Shown here: positions 34,401 to 43,911 of the stretch, in pieces
Layout: each line of letters starts with the position of its first letter
How positions within the stretch are numbered: position 1 is the stretch's first letter
Assembly: GCF_050003625.1 (NCBI RefSeq)
Contig: NC_134400.1
Span: 65,027,011 to 65,091,010 of the forward strand
Length of the DNA: 64,000 nt
Direction: 5' to 3'
Origin: Haematobia irritans
Lineage: Eukaryota > Arthropoda > Insecta > Diptera > Muscidae
The notes under the pieces: generated by a model
What the model saw: the letters and a program-made list of their open reading frames with translations, nothing else
What the model was told of the DNA's origin: nothing
Databases searched by the model: none
Translations under genes and position numbers: made by a program

Positions 34401-35080
34401 ATATGAACATCAAATTTGAAACTGATGTAGCGATGATCTGAGAAGCTGTGTTCACTTAAAACATGCCACTCAGATATCATTTCATTCAGTTCTTGCGAGG
34501 CCAAGGTGATGTCCAAAACCTCTTGCCTGTTTTTAGTGACAAAGGTTGGGACATCTCCCTTGTTGCAAACTACCAGATTAGTACGCAAAATAAACTCTAT
34601 TAGCGACTCTCCCCTTGCATTAGTATCACTACTTCCCCATATACTATGATGTGCATTCGCATCGCATCCCATAATGAGTTTCGTCTTTGTTTTCAGTGAC
34701 TCCTCCACTAAGGCCTTAACGGCATATGGAGGCATCTCCCTGTCATGTCCCATGTAGACCGAAGATACCCAATATTTGCATTTGGCTATTTCTAAACTTG
34801 CAACGACAGTGTCTGTATTGCACATTGAAGGAAGCAGAAACAAATTGAGCTTGTTTTTAGCAATTATACAGGCTCGATTTACATCATTACCAGTATACTG
34901 CAATAGTTTGAACCCCGGAGTACTTAATTCACATATTTTGTTTTTATAAACATATGGTTCTTGAATAAGAACTATATCTATGTCCCCTTTCATCAGGAGA
35001 ACTTTTAAGGCAGCACATGCAGCCTTACAATGATGAAGATTTATCTGGAGGATCCGTAGGACCATCGAGATTTTCAACAA
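31475..35080 (-). CDS. LINE-G ORF2: endonuclease, reverse transcriptase, RNase H
   Basis: 1201 residues, uninterrupted. Residues 1-235 are an APE-type endonuclease (LRILQINLHHCKAACAAL, LIQEPYVY, MGCDANAHHSIWGSS, FSDHRYISF), which nicks target DNA. Residues of roughly 490-750 are RT, with FRPISLSS, FLDIEGAFNN, RGTPQGGVLSPLLWN and active-site YADDVALAV near residue 663. Residues of about 915-1045 are RNase H: YTDGSKLDG, FQAEILAI, YSDNQPAI and WVPGHRNIPGNCEADELA. A C-terminal Cys-His block (CMSCHDAEEKESIKHLLCEC) follows. EN-RT-RNase H order with the INLHHCKAA opening resembles the LOA/R1/I group; LOA is my best guess. The ATG at 35080 overlaps ORF1 by 56 nt in the +1 frame; an alternative start (MVLRIL) is 5 codons downstream. 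All catalytic positions look intact. Confidence 0.95.
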   Translation of the reverse strand: MLKISMVLRILQINLHHCKAACAALKVLLMKGDIDIVLIQEPYVYKNKICELSTPGFKLLQYTGNDVNRACIIAKNKLNLFLLPSMCNTDTVVASLEIAKCKYWVSSVYMGHDREMPPYAVKALVEESLKTKTKLIMGCDANAHHSIWGSSDTNARGESLIEFILRTNLVVCNKGDVPTFVTKNRQEVLDITLASQELNEMISEWHVLSEHSFSDHRYISFKFDVHITKIIFPPNVRKADWNRYRESFNMMIPEITETNMRNVQDIEHAVERITKAFNISLKAVCPRGKPRGKHRPPWWSTELSNMRKSCRKLFNKAKSTRAPEDWDAYKKNLRGYKRELRKAQHNSWNAYCCSIENTSEASRLRKVLASTNSAPGFIKTSEGNWTTCSEETLEVLLDTHFPGNQTVEPCTGGATVALRSFPVEEIVSETRIRWALNSFGPFKSPGPDGITPAELQAVTDKIIPWLSVIYKGCINLSYIPGKWRETKVVFIPKAGKASHSRAKDFRPISLSSFLLKTLERMIDIYLRTSIDSSLFSKRQHAYSKGRSTETALHELVSFIESSLSVKEYTIVAFLDIEGAFNNVHPSSILNGLTTLNVDPCILRLLDELLMKRRISATLGQANIQKYVNRGTPQGGVLSPLLWNVAINDLLVSLEKERIQVVAYADDVALAVRGKFPSTIRDIIQRALRMTEKWAKDNGLGVNPAKTEIVMYCKDRKTPTVRPISLGGIEIPFRECAKYLGVILDRKLNFKLNIEERARKATVALYSCKKAIGKKWGLKPKIVHWLYTAVVRPIMLYGVVVWWPALHQPTSLDKVQRMACLCISGAFSKTGTNSLNVILHLLPLDILAKQSAATTAVRLRELSLWSEKSYGHSSVLKIMPYVPNVVDYTLASPLFDKKFETLIPNSEAWCTRAPGNKRYIDFYTDGSKLDGQVGFGVYSKDLELRIAKRLPDHCSVFQAEILAIREVANWLRSNVPKNVGINIYSDNQPAIKSLDSVFLNSKTAIDCRKSLNEMAEQYNIHLIWVPGHRNIPGNCEADELARLGTTLHIPGELEFVAMPLATCKLMLREKAVMMANVRWENCKGCNDTKQIWPHFNLNRTLDLLMFSRRQISLLISAITGRCLIGDFAKTIGAKYNDYCMSCHDAEEKESIKHLLCECPAFCVKRKQLLGAYSFRLLADLENVNLSSLLIFLEQSGWFNKEK

Positions 35081-36254
35081 CCGTCACATCAGCCGCTTCA
35101 ATCGAGTCATCAAGAATGTCCTCTTCAGAGATATCGGTGACTCTCGCAATAACCATAGGTTCAACTTTGGTGAGTTCTGAGGCAGTAGAAGCCTCCTCAC
35201 GCATACGGTATCTATCCATGTCTTCAAATGTCTTGGTATCCCCCTCGACTTCGCAAGAGGATCCGCTTACTTCTGATTCAGACAGAGGCTTGTCCATTTC
35301 TGAAACCTTTAGCTGATCGTTTTTATACATCTTCATTTGGATATAATGAAAGCCATAACATACACGGCCCTGGGACTTTGCTAGATGTGGCAAAGACTGA
35401 GTGTTCAATATAAACACTGCATGCCGTCTTGGCCCATCCACTTCATCCAAACGGCCAACCTTCCAATCAGCTGTTGGAAGATCTGGATTGCATTGTTTCA
35501 GTCTATTTAAAATAGATTCAGGGTCAGGAGGGTTTGCAGGTATCCACGCATGTGCTCTTGGTCTAGCCGGTATGTCTTTCTTCTCGACTAACTCTAGAGC
35601 AGCTCCTTCCCAAACTTCACCAATTAGTATCAGAGCAGCTTTAAAACATTCTATAGACCTCTGGTCCTCAAATGCGACTAGCTTAAATCGTCCTTGATAC
35701 CAACCAGCCTCTTGGTGTCGAGGATCTGGGTCGGGAAACTTTTCCAGCACCTGTGAGTAGACGCCAGACAAAGCATTCTCAATTTCCCCCCATTTTTGCT
35801 TTGGAACCATACCGTCCAATGCTCCTTTATTTATGATAGCCATCACAAGGCTGTCTTTAGCAACTGAGGCAAACGATCGTTGATCCCTTTTGGAGGATGG
35901 CAGCTCATCCGGTGATCGTTCCCTTTTTCCAGCCTCAAGAATTCCTTGAGCCCATTTTAAGGAATCGCTTTGTTTAGCCGACAACGTGCTTGGGTCGACT
36001 GATCCTAATTTCTTTAGGATAAACAAAGCATTTCTGCGTTCTTTGAATCTCTTTCGTGAGGGATTACCTCCTTTTGATGCCGTTACCTTGGAAAAGGTCC
36101 GACTTGTTAAAGTGTCGCCACCTGTCGACCCGTCTACAGGTCGACTAATTGGGCCTAACTCTTGGTCATTGCCCAAATTTATAACTTCAGTCGATACCCG
36201 TCCACTGGGCCCTGAAGTTAGCAACCCAGTGGATGTCTTTGAATTTCTCTGCAT
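35025..36254 (-). CDS. LINE-G ORF1 (gag-like nucleic-acid-binding protein)
   Basis: 409 residues, uninterrupted. The start ATG 36254 (MQRNSKTSTGLLTSGP) follows ggccacc, a good fly start context. Low-complexity N-terminus, then a basic block (GGNPSRKRFKERRNALFILKK, about residues 62-82). The central domain contains GWYQGRFKLVAFEDQRSIE, RPRAHAWIPANPPDPESIL, ADWKVGRLDEVDGPRRHAVF and GRVCYGFHYIQMK, which I recall as a DUF4780-type domain of insect retrotransposon-linked proteins. The C-terminal tail is acidic (ISEEDILDDSIEAADVTVVE). No CCHC knuckle is visible, unlike I-element ORF1. It presumably packages the LINE RNA; that is inference from position. The end overlaps the ORF2 start, suggesting coupled translation. 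Confidence 0.9.
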   Translation of the reverse strand: MQRNSKTSTGLLTSGPSGRVSTEVINLGNDQELGPISRPVDGSTGGDTLTSRTFSKVTASKGGNPSRKRFKERRNALFILKKLGSVDPSTLSAKQSDSLKWAQGILEAGKRERSPDELPSSKRDQRSFASVAKDSLVMAIINKGALDGMVPKQKWGEIENALSGVYSQVLEKFPDPDPRHQEAGWYQGRFKLVAFEDQRSIECFKAALILIGEVWEGAALELVEKKDIPARPRAHAWIPANPPDPESILNRLKQCNPDLPTADWKVGRLDEVDGPRRHAVFILNTQSLPHLAKSQGRVCYGFHYIQMKMYKNDQLKVSEMDKPLSESEVSGSSCEVEGDTKTFEDMDRYRMREEASTASELTKVEPMVIARVTDISEEDILDDSIEAADVTVVENLDGPTDPPDKSSSL

Positions 36255-37726
36255 GGTGGCCTAATATCCCACCACACTTGAAATTCGTAGTAGGTACTTA
36301 TTACGATGATTTTATCCGCTATTAAAAAACACGTCCGTTCCGTTCGACGGTTGAAATAACAATTCATCATTGTAAGGCTGCATGTGCTGCCTTAAAAGTT
36401 CTCCTGATGAAAGGGGACATAGACATAGTTCTTATTCAAGAACCATATGTTTATAGAAACAAAATATGTGAATTAAGTACTCCGGGGTTCAAACTATTGC
36501 AGTATACTGGTAATGATGTAATTCGAGCCTGTATAATTGCTAAAAACGAGCTTAACTTGTTTCTGCTTCCTTCAATGTGCAATGCAGACACTGTCGTTGC
36601 CAATTTAGAAATAGCCAAATGCAAATATTGGGTATCTTCGGTCTATATGGGACATGACAGGGAGATGCCTCCATGTGCCGTTAAGACCTTAGTTGAGGAG
36701 TCACTGAAAACAAAGACGAAACTCATTATGGGATGTGATGCGAATGCGCATCATAGTATATGGGGAAGTAGTGATACTAATGCAAGGGGAGAGTCGCTAA
36801 TAGAGTTTATTTTGCGTACTAATCTGGTAGTTTGCAACAAGGGAGATGCCCCAACCTTTGTCACTAAAAACAGGCAAGAGGTTTTGGACATCACCTTGGC
36901 CTCGCAAGAACTGAATGAAATGATATCTGAGTGGCATGTTTTAAGTGAACAAAGCTTCTCAGATCATCGCTACATCAGTTTCAAATTTGATGTTCATACC
37001 ACCAAGACCATATTTCCGCCAAATGTTAGGAAAGCTGACTGGAATAGGTATAGGGAATCGTTCAATATGATGATACCGGAAATACCAGAGACAAATATGG
37101 GCACTGTGCAAGTTATCGAACACGCAGTGGAGAGGATTACTAAGGCCTTCAACATTTCACTGAAAGCTGCATGCCCTAAATGGAAGCCAAGGGGAAAAAT
37201 CGACCACCATGGTGGTCTACGGAGTTAGGTAATATGAGGAAATCGTGCAGGAAGCTCTTTAACAAAGCAAAGTCCACCAGAGCTCCTGTGGATTGGGACG
37301 CTTACAAGAAGAATCTGAGAGGATACAAGCGAGAACTGAGAAAGGCTCAGCATAACTCTTGGAATGATTACTGCAGCAGCATTGAGAATGCGTCCGAGGC
37401 TTCCAGACTACGGAAGGTGCTAGCATCCACGAGCTCCGCTCCAGGTTTCATTAAAACATCGGAGGGCAATTGGGCAACGTCCAGTGAGGAGACGCTGGAG
37501 GTACTATTGGACACACATTTTCCCGGAAATCAGACGGTTGAACCATGCACTGGCGGTGCCACAGTGGCTCAGCGGTCGTTTCCAATCGAGGAAATTGTAT
37601 CAGAATCTAGAATAAAATGGGCGTTAAATAGCTTTGGATCATTCAAATCTCCCGGACCTGATGGAGTTACTCCGGCGAATTAAAAGCGGTGGCTGACAGA
37701 ATTATCCCCTGGTTGTCGGCGATATA

Positions 37727-38659
37727 AAGGGTGATTCTTTTGAGGTTAGGATTTTCATGCATTAGTATTTGACAGATCACGTGGGATTTCAGACATGGTG
37801 TCAAAGAGAAAGATGCTCAGTATGCTTTGACATTTCATCATGAATAGACTTACTAACGAGCAACGCCTGCAAATCATTGAATTTTATTACCAAAATCAGT
37901 GGCAGAAAATCCGCTTTTTTATCGACAAATTTTGTTCAGCGATGAGGCTCATTTCTGGTTGAATGGCTACGTAAATAAGCAAAATTGCCGCATTTGGAGT
38001 GAAGAGCAACGAGAAGCCGTTCAAGAACTGCCCATGCATCCCGAAAAATGCACTGTTTGGTGTGGTTTGTACGCTGGTGGAATCATTGGACCGTATTTTT
38101 TCAAAGATGCTGTTGGACGCAACGTTACGGTGAATGGCGATCGCTATCGTTCGATGCTAACAAACTTTTTGTTGCCAAAAATGGAAGAACTGAACTTGGT
38201 TGACATGTGGTTTCAACAAGATGGCGCTACATGCCACACAGCTCGCGATTCTATGGCCATTTTGAGGGAAAACTTCGGAGAACAATTCATCTCAAGAAAT
38301 GGACCGGTAAGTTGGCCACCAAGATCATGCGATTTGACGCCTTTAGACTATTTTTTGTGGGGCTACGTCAAGTCTAAAGTCTACAGAAATAAGCCAGCAA
38401 CTATTCCAGCTTTGGAAGACAACATTTCCGAAGAAATTCGGGCTATTCCGGCCGAAATGCTCGAAAAAGTTGCCCAAAATTGGACTTTCCGAATGGACCA
38501 CCTAAGACGCAGCCGCGGTCAACATTTAAATGAAATTATCTTCAAAAAGTAAATGTCATGGACCAATCTAACGTTTCAAATAAAGAACCGATGAGATTTT
38601 GCAAATTTTATGCGTTTTTTTTTTTTTTTAAGTTATCAAGCTCTTAACAAATCACCCTT
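37727..38659 (+). mobile_element. Mariner/Tc1-like element copy 2 (933 bp)
   Basis: Ends aagggtgattc and aatcaccctt, flanked by TA (37725-37726 and 38660-38661), inserted in LINE-F ORF2. LINE-E shows the empty site (ggcgatatatataggatg). Near-identical to copy 1, including the deletion point next to aatcag. Confidence 0.95.
37899..38552 (+). pseudogene. Mariner transposase catalytic-half remnant (copy 2)
   Basis: 217 open codons covering the catalytic half: FSDEAHFWLNGYVNKQN, WFQQDGATCHTARDSMAIL and SWPPRSCDLTPLDYFLWG, ending HLNEIIFKK. The true N-terminus (MNRLTNEQRLQIIEFYYQNQ, from ATG at about 37841) is separated by a deletion that removes the rest of the DNA-binding domain, and the frame is not continuous. 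Compared with copy 1, only a few substitutions are seen (R for P in EEQREAV, L for W in YFLWG). Confidence 0.9.
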
Positions 38660-41007
38660 TATATAGGATGTATCAACTTAGCATATATTCCACGAAAGTG
38701 GAGAGAATCAAAAGTCGTTTTCATACCTAATGCGGGAAAAGCCTCTTACTCGAATGCGAAGGATTTCCGACCAATCAGCTTATCATCATTCCTACTTAAG
38801 ACTCTGGAGAGGATGATAGATATTTATCTTAGAACTAGCGTCGATTCAAGTTTGCTCTCGAAACGACAACATGCATACTCGAAAGGCAGGTCTACTGAGA
38901 CCGCATTACATGAACTAGTCAGCTTTATTGAAAGCTCACTATCTGTCAAAGAATACACAATCGTGGCATTTCTAGACATCGAAGGGGCGTTCAATAACGT
39001 CCATCCGAGCTCGATATTAAATGGACTGACAACTCTGAATGTTGACCCAGGTATACTTAGGCTGTTAGACGAACTTCTAAGGTAGAGACGCATTTCAGCC
39101 ACACTAGGACAAGCAAACATACAAAGGTATGTGAACAGAAGCACTCCTCAAGGAGGAGTTCTATCACCTTTTCTTTGGAATGTTGCTATAAACGACCTTC
39201 TGGTTTCCCTAGAAAAAGAAAGGATACAAGTGGTGGCATACGCAGATGATGTGGCGCTAGCAGTCAGGGGAAAATTCCCATCAACAGTTCGAGATATTAT
39301 ACAGAGAGCCCTCCGGATGACTGAGAAATGGGCGAAAGATAATGGTCTTGGGGTAAATCATGCACAGACAGAAATAGTCATGTACTGCATAGATCGCAAA
39401 ACTCCCACGGTTGGGCCCATTTCCTTAGGGGGTATTGAAATTCCCGTTAGGGAGTGTGCAAAATACCTTGGCGTTATTTTGGACAGGAAGCTGAACTTTA
39501 AGCTTAATATTGAAGAAAGGGCGAGGAAAGCAACGGTAGCTTTATACTCGTGCAAAAAGGCAATAGGGAAAAAGTGGGGACTAAAACCAAAAATTGTACA
39601 TTGGCTATACACGGCAGTGGTTAGACCTATAATGCTGTATGGTGTTGTAGTCTGGTGGCCGGCACTTCACCAGCCGACAAGTTTAGACAAAGTTCAGCGT
39701 ATGGCGTGCTTGTGTATCTCAGGTGCATTCAGCAAGACAGGAACAAACTCCCTTAATGTCATAATGCATCTATTGCCTTTAGACATTTTGGCCAAACAGT
39801 CAGCTGCAACAACGGCTGTGCGGTTGCGCGAGCTATCGCTGTGGTCGGAAAAAAGTTACGGTCACAGTTCGGTCCTCAAAATAATGCCAGATGTGCCTAA
39901 CGTAGTGGATTACACTTTGGCGAGTCCACTTTTCGACAAAAAGTTTGAGACTCTAATTCCCAACAGTGAGGCGTGGTGTACACGGACCCCGGGGAATAAA
40001 AGATATATAGATTTCTACGCGGATGGCTCCAAATTGGATGGCCAAGTGGGTTTCGGAGTATATTCTAAAGATCTGGAACTTCGATTTGCGAAAAGATTTC
40101 CTGATCACTGTAGTATTTTTCAGGCTGAAATATTAGCAATAAGAGAAGTGGTGAATTGGCTGAGAAGTAATGCTCCAAGCAATATTGGCATTAATATATA
40201 CTCAGACAGTCAACCTGCAATAAAATCCTTGGACTCTGTGTTCCTAAACTCGAAAACGGCCATCGACTGCCGCAAATCTCTCAATGAGATGGCTGAGCAG
40301 CACAATATTCACCTAATATGGGTGCCTGGCCACAGGAACATACCGGGGAACTGCGAAGCAGATGAGCTAGCAAGGCTAGGAACTACCTTACATATTCCAG
40401 GGGAACTAGAATCTGTTGGTGTGCCTCTGGCTACCTGCAAGTTCTTACTGCGTGAGAAGGCTGTCATGATGGCAAATTTCGATGGGAGAATAGTAAGGGT
40501 TGTAACGACACCAAGCAAATATGACCCCATTTAAACTTAAACCGCACACTAGATATGCTAGTGTTCTCGAGACGTCAGATATCACTCCTGATATCTGCTA
40601 TAACGGGTCGCTGCCTGATAGGCGATTTTGCAAAAACTACTGGTGCGAAGTATAATGACTATTGTAGGAGTTGTCATGATGCGGAGGAAAAGGAATCAAT
40701 AAAACACCTCTTGTGTGAGTGTCCTGCATTTTGTGTAAGGCGTAAGCAAATTTTAGGGGCATATAGCTTCAGATTACTAGCGGACCTGGAAAACGTTAAC
40801 TTAAGCAGTCTGCTAATGTTTTTGGAACAATCTGGTTGGTTCAACAGAAGAAAATAATCGAGAAGGTTCAACGGTTAAAACTAGAAGTGCCCATATGTAA
40901 TAGGTACTTTTAGTTAATGTGGTATCACAATGGACTGAATAGTCTAAGTGAGCCTGAATCTTAATCGGGCTGCCACTTTAACCTAACCTAACCTAAATAC
41001 TTTTCAA

Positions 41008-42123
41008 CCAAAATTTGTATGAATGATATCCCCACTTCAAATTGAAAGTCAAAGCCAAAATTCTATGAATTTTGTATAATTTATTCATTTTCGTTAAAAT
41101 AAATTATATAATGCACTACACTGCATAATACACTACAAAACCAATTGAAAAATAATAATCTTATTAAACATATCAACAAATAAGAACCAAACAACAAAAC
41201 TTAAAATATCTTAAACATTATTGGTAAACACTTTTGCATTGATAATTCGATTTCCTTCCTGTTGGTCTGTTGGTGTCATAAAACAGCATTAAAATTTATT
41301 AATATGCTGGCAATTTGAAATTAGGAACGTAATGGACCGCGTGTTAGAATAGATTTCCAGGAGAAGGAATTCACAAAATATCCATTTTAAATTGATAAAT
41401 TAAACCGACGATGTGATGCACCTTTTCATACAGAAGTTTTTGATTTTACCAATATGTTGTTTTTAACAATTTTAATTGGTTGCACTTTGAAACGTTTCTA
41501 GAAACTTTTTCTTGTCGATAGTCCATTCATTTTTCATTGGTCAGCTTCTTAATGTTTGCAAGAATGGTGCATCCAAAGATTTTCAAGAAAAACAGAAAAA
41601 CAGTTTTGGAATTTGAATCAATTCTCAGGCCAAAAATTTGAAAATACTCATTTTTGATAATCAATATACCCTCATACAAACGATATGAACTTTCAAAAAT
41701 AGAGAAACCCAAATTGATTCGAATTCGAGTGACTGTTTTTCAGTCGACTGGGTTTTCGTTCGAAATACAGAAACAGGGTATTAATTTTTAATATTGACGT
41801 ACCAATTATTATAAACTATTTGAAGCAGTTGCAGTTAATTGTCCAACATTTTTTCATCGGTCAGCTTCTTAATGTTTTCAAGAACGTAGAATCCATAATT
41901 TTAGTTTTCTGCAAAGAGATATACATTTAGTGACTTCCTTAAAGTTTTATTTCATTTTTTATTTACACTTACAAATTATTATTGAACATTTTGGCAAATT
42001 GGAAGTAATTTGCAAACAATTTGAAGATGTATTGACGATGAGCTGTTTCAAGTCAAGTTGAATTTATGTTGAAAATTATATTTACCCTCAAATTGAAAAG
42101 TTGTTGCATTTGGGTTTATACTC
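41008..42123 (-). mobile_element. Repeat X2, right part
   Basis: Continuation of X2 beyond LINE-F, in reverse orientation relative to X1. Segments such as cggtcagcttcttaatgttt (41541 and again 41861) match ggccgatgaaaa-type segments in X1 on the opposite strand. The end near 42120 (caagtcaagttgaatttatg to gttgttgcattt) matches the left end of X1. Internally the module around 41520 recurs about 320 bp later. One open frame of 61 codons at 41527-41712 shows no domain. Confidence 0.7.
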
Positions 42124-42699
42124 ACGTTTCTTCTTTGGTTCAGATTTTTTTACTATTTGATTTTGACATAACATCTTCAAGTAATTTGTTCCTCAATGCT
42201 TCTAGACTAGGGAACTCATCGCGGGATTCAATTGCCACAACAAAATTTTCATAACTGTCAGACAAACTGTTCAAAAGCATAATTATCAGAATTTACTCAG
42301 GCATATTTATTTGCAGTTCCATTAGTTTTTCCACAATATTTGTAAATTCCAACTGATGATCCACCATTGTAGATTCTTCCATCATTTTTAATGACAACAA
42401 TTTACGGAACAGAAATACCTTTCTGGCCGGACCACTGGGTTGGAATTTCTTTTCTAATGGTAACCAAGCTTCTCTGGATGTTGATGCATTTTTCACATAA
42501 TTTAACTGGGATCTTTTTATGCTCAGCAAAGCCTTTTGATCTTTGTTGGTCCACTCGACAATGAGTGTCTCTTCCGCAGGCCTCAAAATTTGTCCAGAAA
42601 CGTATCCCCATAATTCCGCATGAATTAGAACACTCTGTGTATCTTCCAACCATCGTAATTATCATCTTCTAGTTTGTCTATTTGATACATCGTTGCCAT
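42124..42699 (-). pseudogene. Copia gag
   Basis: Minus-strand Ty1/Copia gag start. ATG at 42697-42699 gives MATMYQIDKLEDDNYDGWKI, a typical Copia gag opening, then a frameshift into SVLIHAELWGYVSGQ, VEWTNKDQKALLSIKRSQL, ASTSREAWLPLEKKF and LLSLKMMEESTMVDHQLEF. After 42293 a second frame gives LLNSLSDSYENFVVAIESRD and FPSLEALRNKLLED. The downstream zinc knuckle is displaced to about 26.6 kb by X2. It belongs to the same element as the protease, integrase and RT pieces at 20-26.6 kb. Confidence 0.92.
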
Positions 42700-42724
42700 T
42701 TTACTTATATTTGCTCAATTCTTT

Positions 42725-42860
42725 AGAAGGCTCCATGGGCCCATAACCTTTGTTGTGTGTATTCAGATAGAAATTTTATTTTGATGATTGAACAGAAAAA
42801 ATTATATTTTTACAAAGACATACATTTCAAAGTAACGACAAAAATTGAAAATCCTAGCGC
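42725..42860 (-). promoter_or_regulatory. Copia primer-binding site and 5' LTR edge
   Basis: On the minus strand, ggttatgggcccatggagcc (about 42730-42750) stands upstream of the Copia gag ATG. It resembles the Copia primer-binding sequence that pairs with an internal part of initiator tRNA-Met (recalled knowledge). The LTR end would lie just upstream (acacacaaca). The rest of the LTR is not delimited, because repeat X3 follows within about 100 bp. Confidence 0.6.
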
Positions 42861-42899
42861 TTAAGACAAACAGAAAATAGCTTAAGTATTTTCTACAAC

Positions 42900-43330
42900 A
42901 AATAATTTGCGGATCAAATGACCAAAATTTCGAGGAAATGAAAAAGTGATGAGAACAATTGGAGAAAACTTTTATAAAATACTACCCTTAAATCCAATGA
43001 AAAATACTATTTTGCTATTTCGTAGAAATATGAAAAATGTTGGATAATTCACTGAAATTACCTCAAATAGTTTATAAAAATTGGTGAGTCAAAATGAAAA
43101 AAAAAATAATGCAAACTTTAAGAAAATCACTAAACTCATCTCCTGCAGAATACTAAAATGTTTGGATGCCGATTGATGGAAATATTATGTTGACTATCGA
43201 CAAGAGGTTTCCAGAAAATGTTCAAATGCAACCAATCGAAATTGATACTTTTCCAAATCAACCCCTGAGTGAAAATATGTATCCTCAATTTTATATCCCA
43301 TCATAAGTTTACACCCAAAAAACATTTTTT
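42900..43330 (+). mobile_element. Repeat X3, fragment
   Basis: Plus-strand fragment homologous to X1 at about 48165-48540: ggagaaaacttttataaaat, an intron-like block aattggtgagtcaaaatg ... ctcctgcag, and the following atactaaaatgtttggatg. The ends are not defined. It lies between the Copia LTR edge and T2. Confidence 0.6.
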
Positions 43331-43911
43331 TCAGTGTCATTTTCTTAAACAAAAATTTTGCAATAAGCAATAATAATATGGGAATTGTACACCCATAGAA
43401 AAATTATTACCATACGGGCTTAAATCGATACCGTACGTTATTGATAGTTAGCCAACCCCGTATGGTACAATATCAATACCGAATGGTACAGGCGGTACGC
43501 AAGGCATGATAGTACCATTCGGTATTATGAAAATACCAAAATGGTATTAAAAATAATACCTAAGCGGTATTGATATTTATAACATTTTATTATTGATGTA
43601 TAAACAGTGTGGTATTACCAAATAATACCAAAACGGTATTGGGTTTAATACAAACCCGGTATTTATTGTTATAATACATATTAGTTCAATAAAACACACG
43701 TAACAATGACTTTTCCTTTAATACATTTATAAAATACATAGTACATACACTTCACCACTTTTTTCATGAAAAATTATTCTTTGAATTTAACGTCCCATCA
43801 CATGTTCTGTATGCCTCAAGCTGCCTGTTGTGAGATTTGGAAAGTTTTTGTATGTCTCTTACGTATCTAATGAGCGAATGGTTCCGAATTAGTAAACATT
43901 AATAATACTAA

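Larger units (their letters stand above)
31332..36362 (-). mobile_element. LINE-G, full-length LOA/I-type LINE with both ORFs open
   Basis: 5031 bp on the minus strand, flanked by the 10-bp duplication ttcatcattg at 31322-31331 and 36363-36372, which is the ORF1 end of LINE-F. 5' UTR of about 108 bp, ORF1 36254-35025, ORF2 35080-31475, 3' UTR of about 120 bp, and a tail of four CCTAA-type repeats (31332-31353). No internal break was seen, so it may still be mobile. Confidence 0.96.
36373..40857 (+). pseudogene. LINE-F ORF2, broken and split by mariner 2
   Basis: Same protein as LINE-G ORF2 with several lesions. The first frame, open from 36407, covers MKGDIDIVLIQEPYVY to about 37190, where a one-base change of frame occurs (KWKPRGKI). 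37180-37683 continues with GKNRPPWWSTELGNMRK to a stop (GVTPAN) shortly before mariner 2 at 37727. After mariner 2: 38813-39085 with FLDIEGAFNNVHPSS and a stop at LLR; 39131-40534 with TPQGGVLSPFLWNVAIN, YADDVALAV and RNase H (YADGSKLDG, where T of TDGS is A); a frameshift at about 40480; then the Cys-His C-terminus (40555-40857). Inactive by at least four lesions. Confidence 0.9.
26859..40994 (+). mobile_element. LINE-F, full-length-type LOA-like LINE hosting three insertions
   Basis: Starts with a 5' UTR (caaccgtcgaacggaacgg, as in LINE-G) and ends with the family tail and CCTAA repeats. The 13-bp duplication aaatacttttcaa lies at 26846-26858 and 40995-41007. It is interrupted by the piggyBac-type element (27238-28885) and its tandem copy, by LINE-G (31332-36362) and by mariner 2 (37727-38659). 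Own sequence is about 5 kb. Confidence 0.93.
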
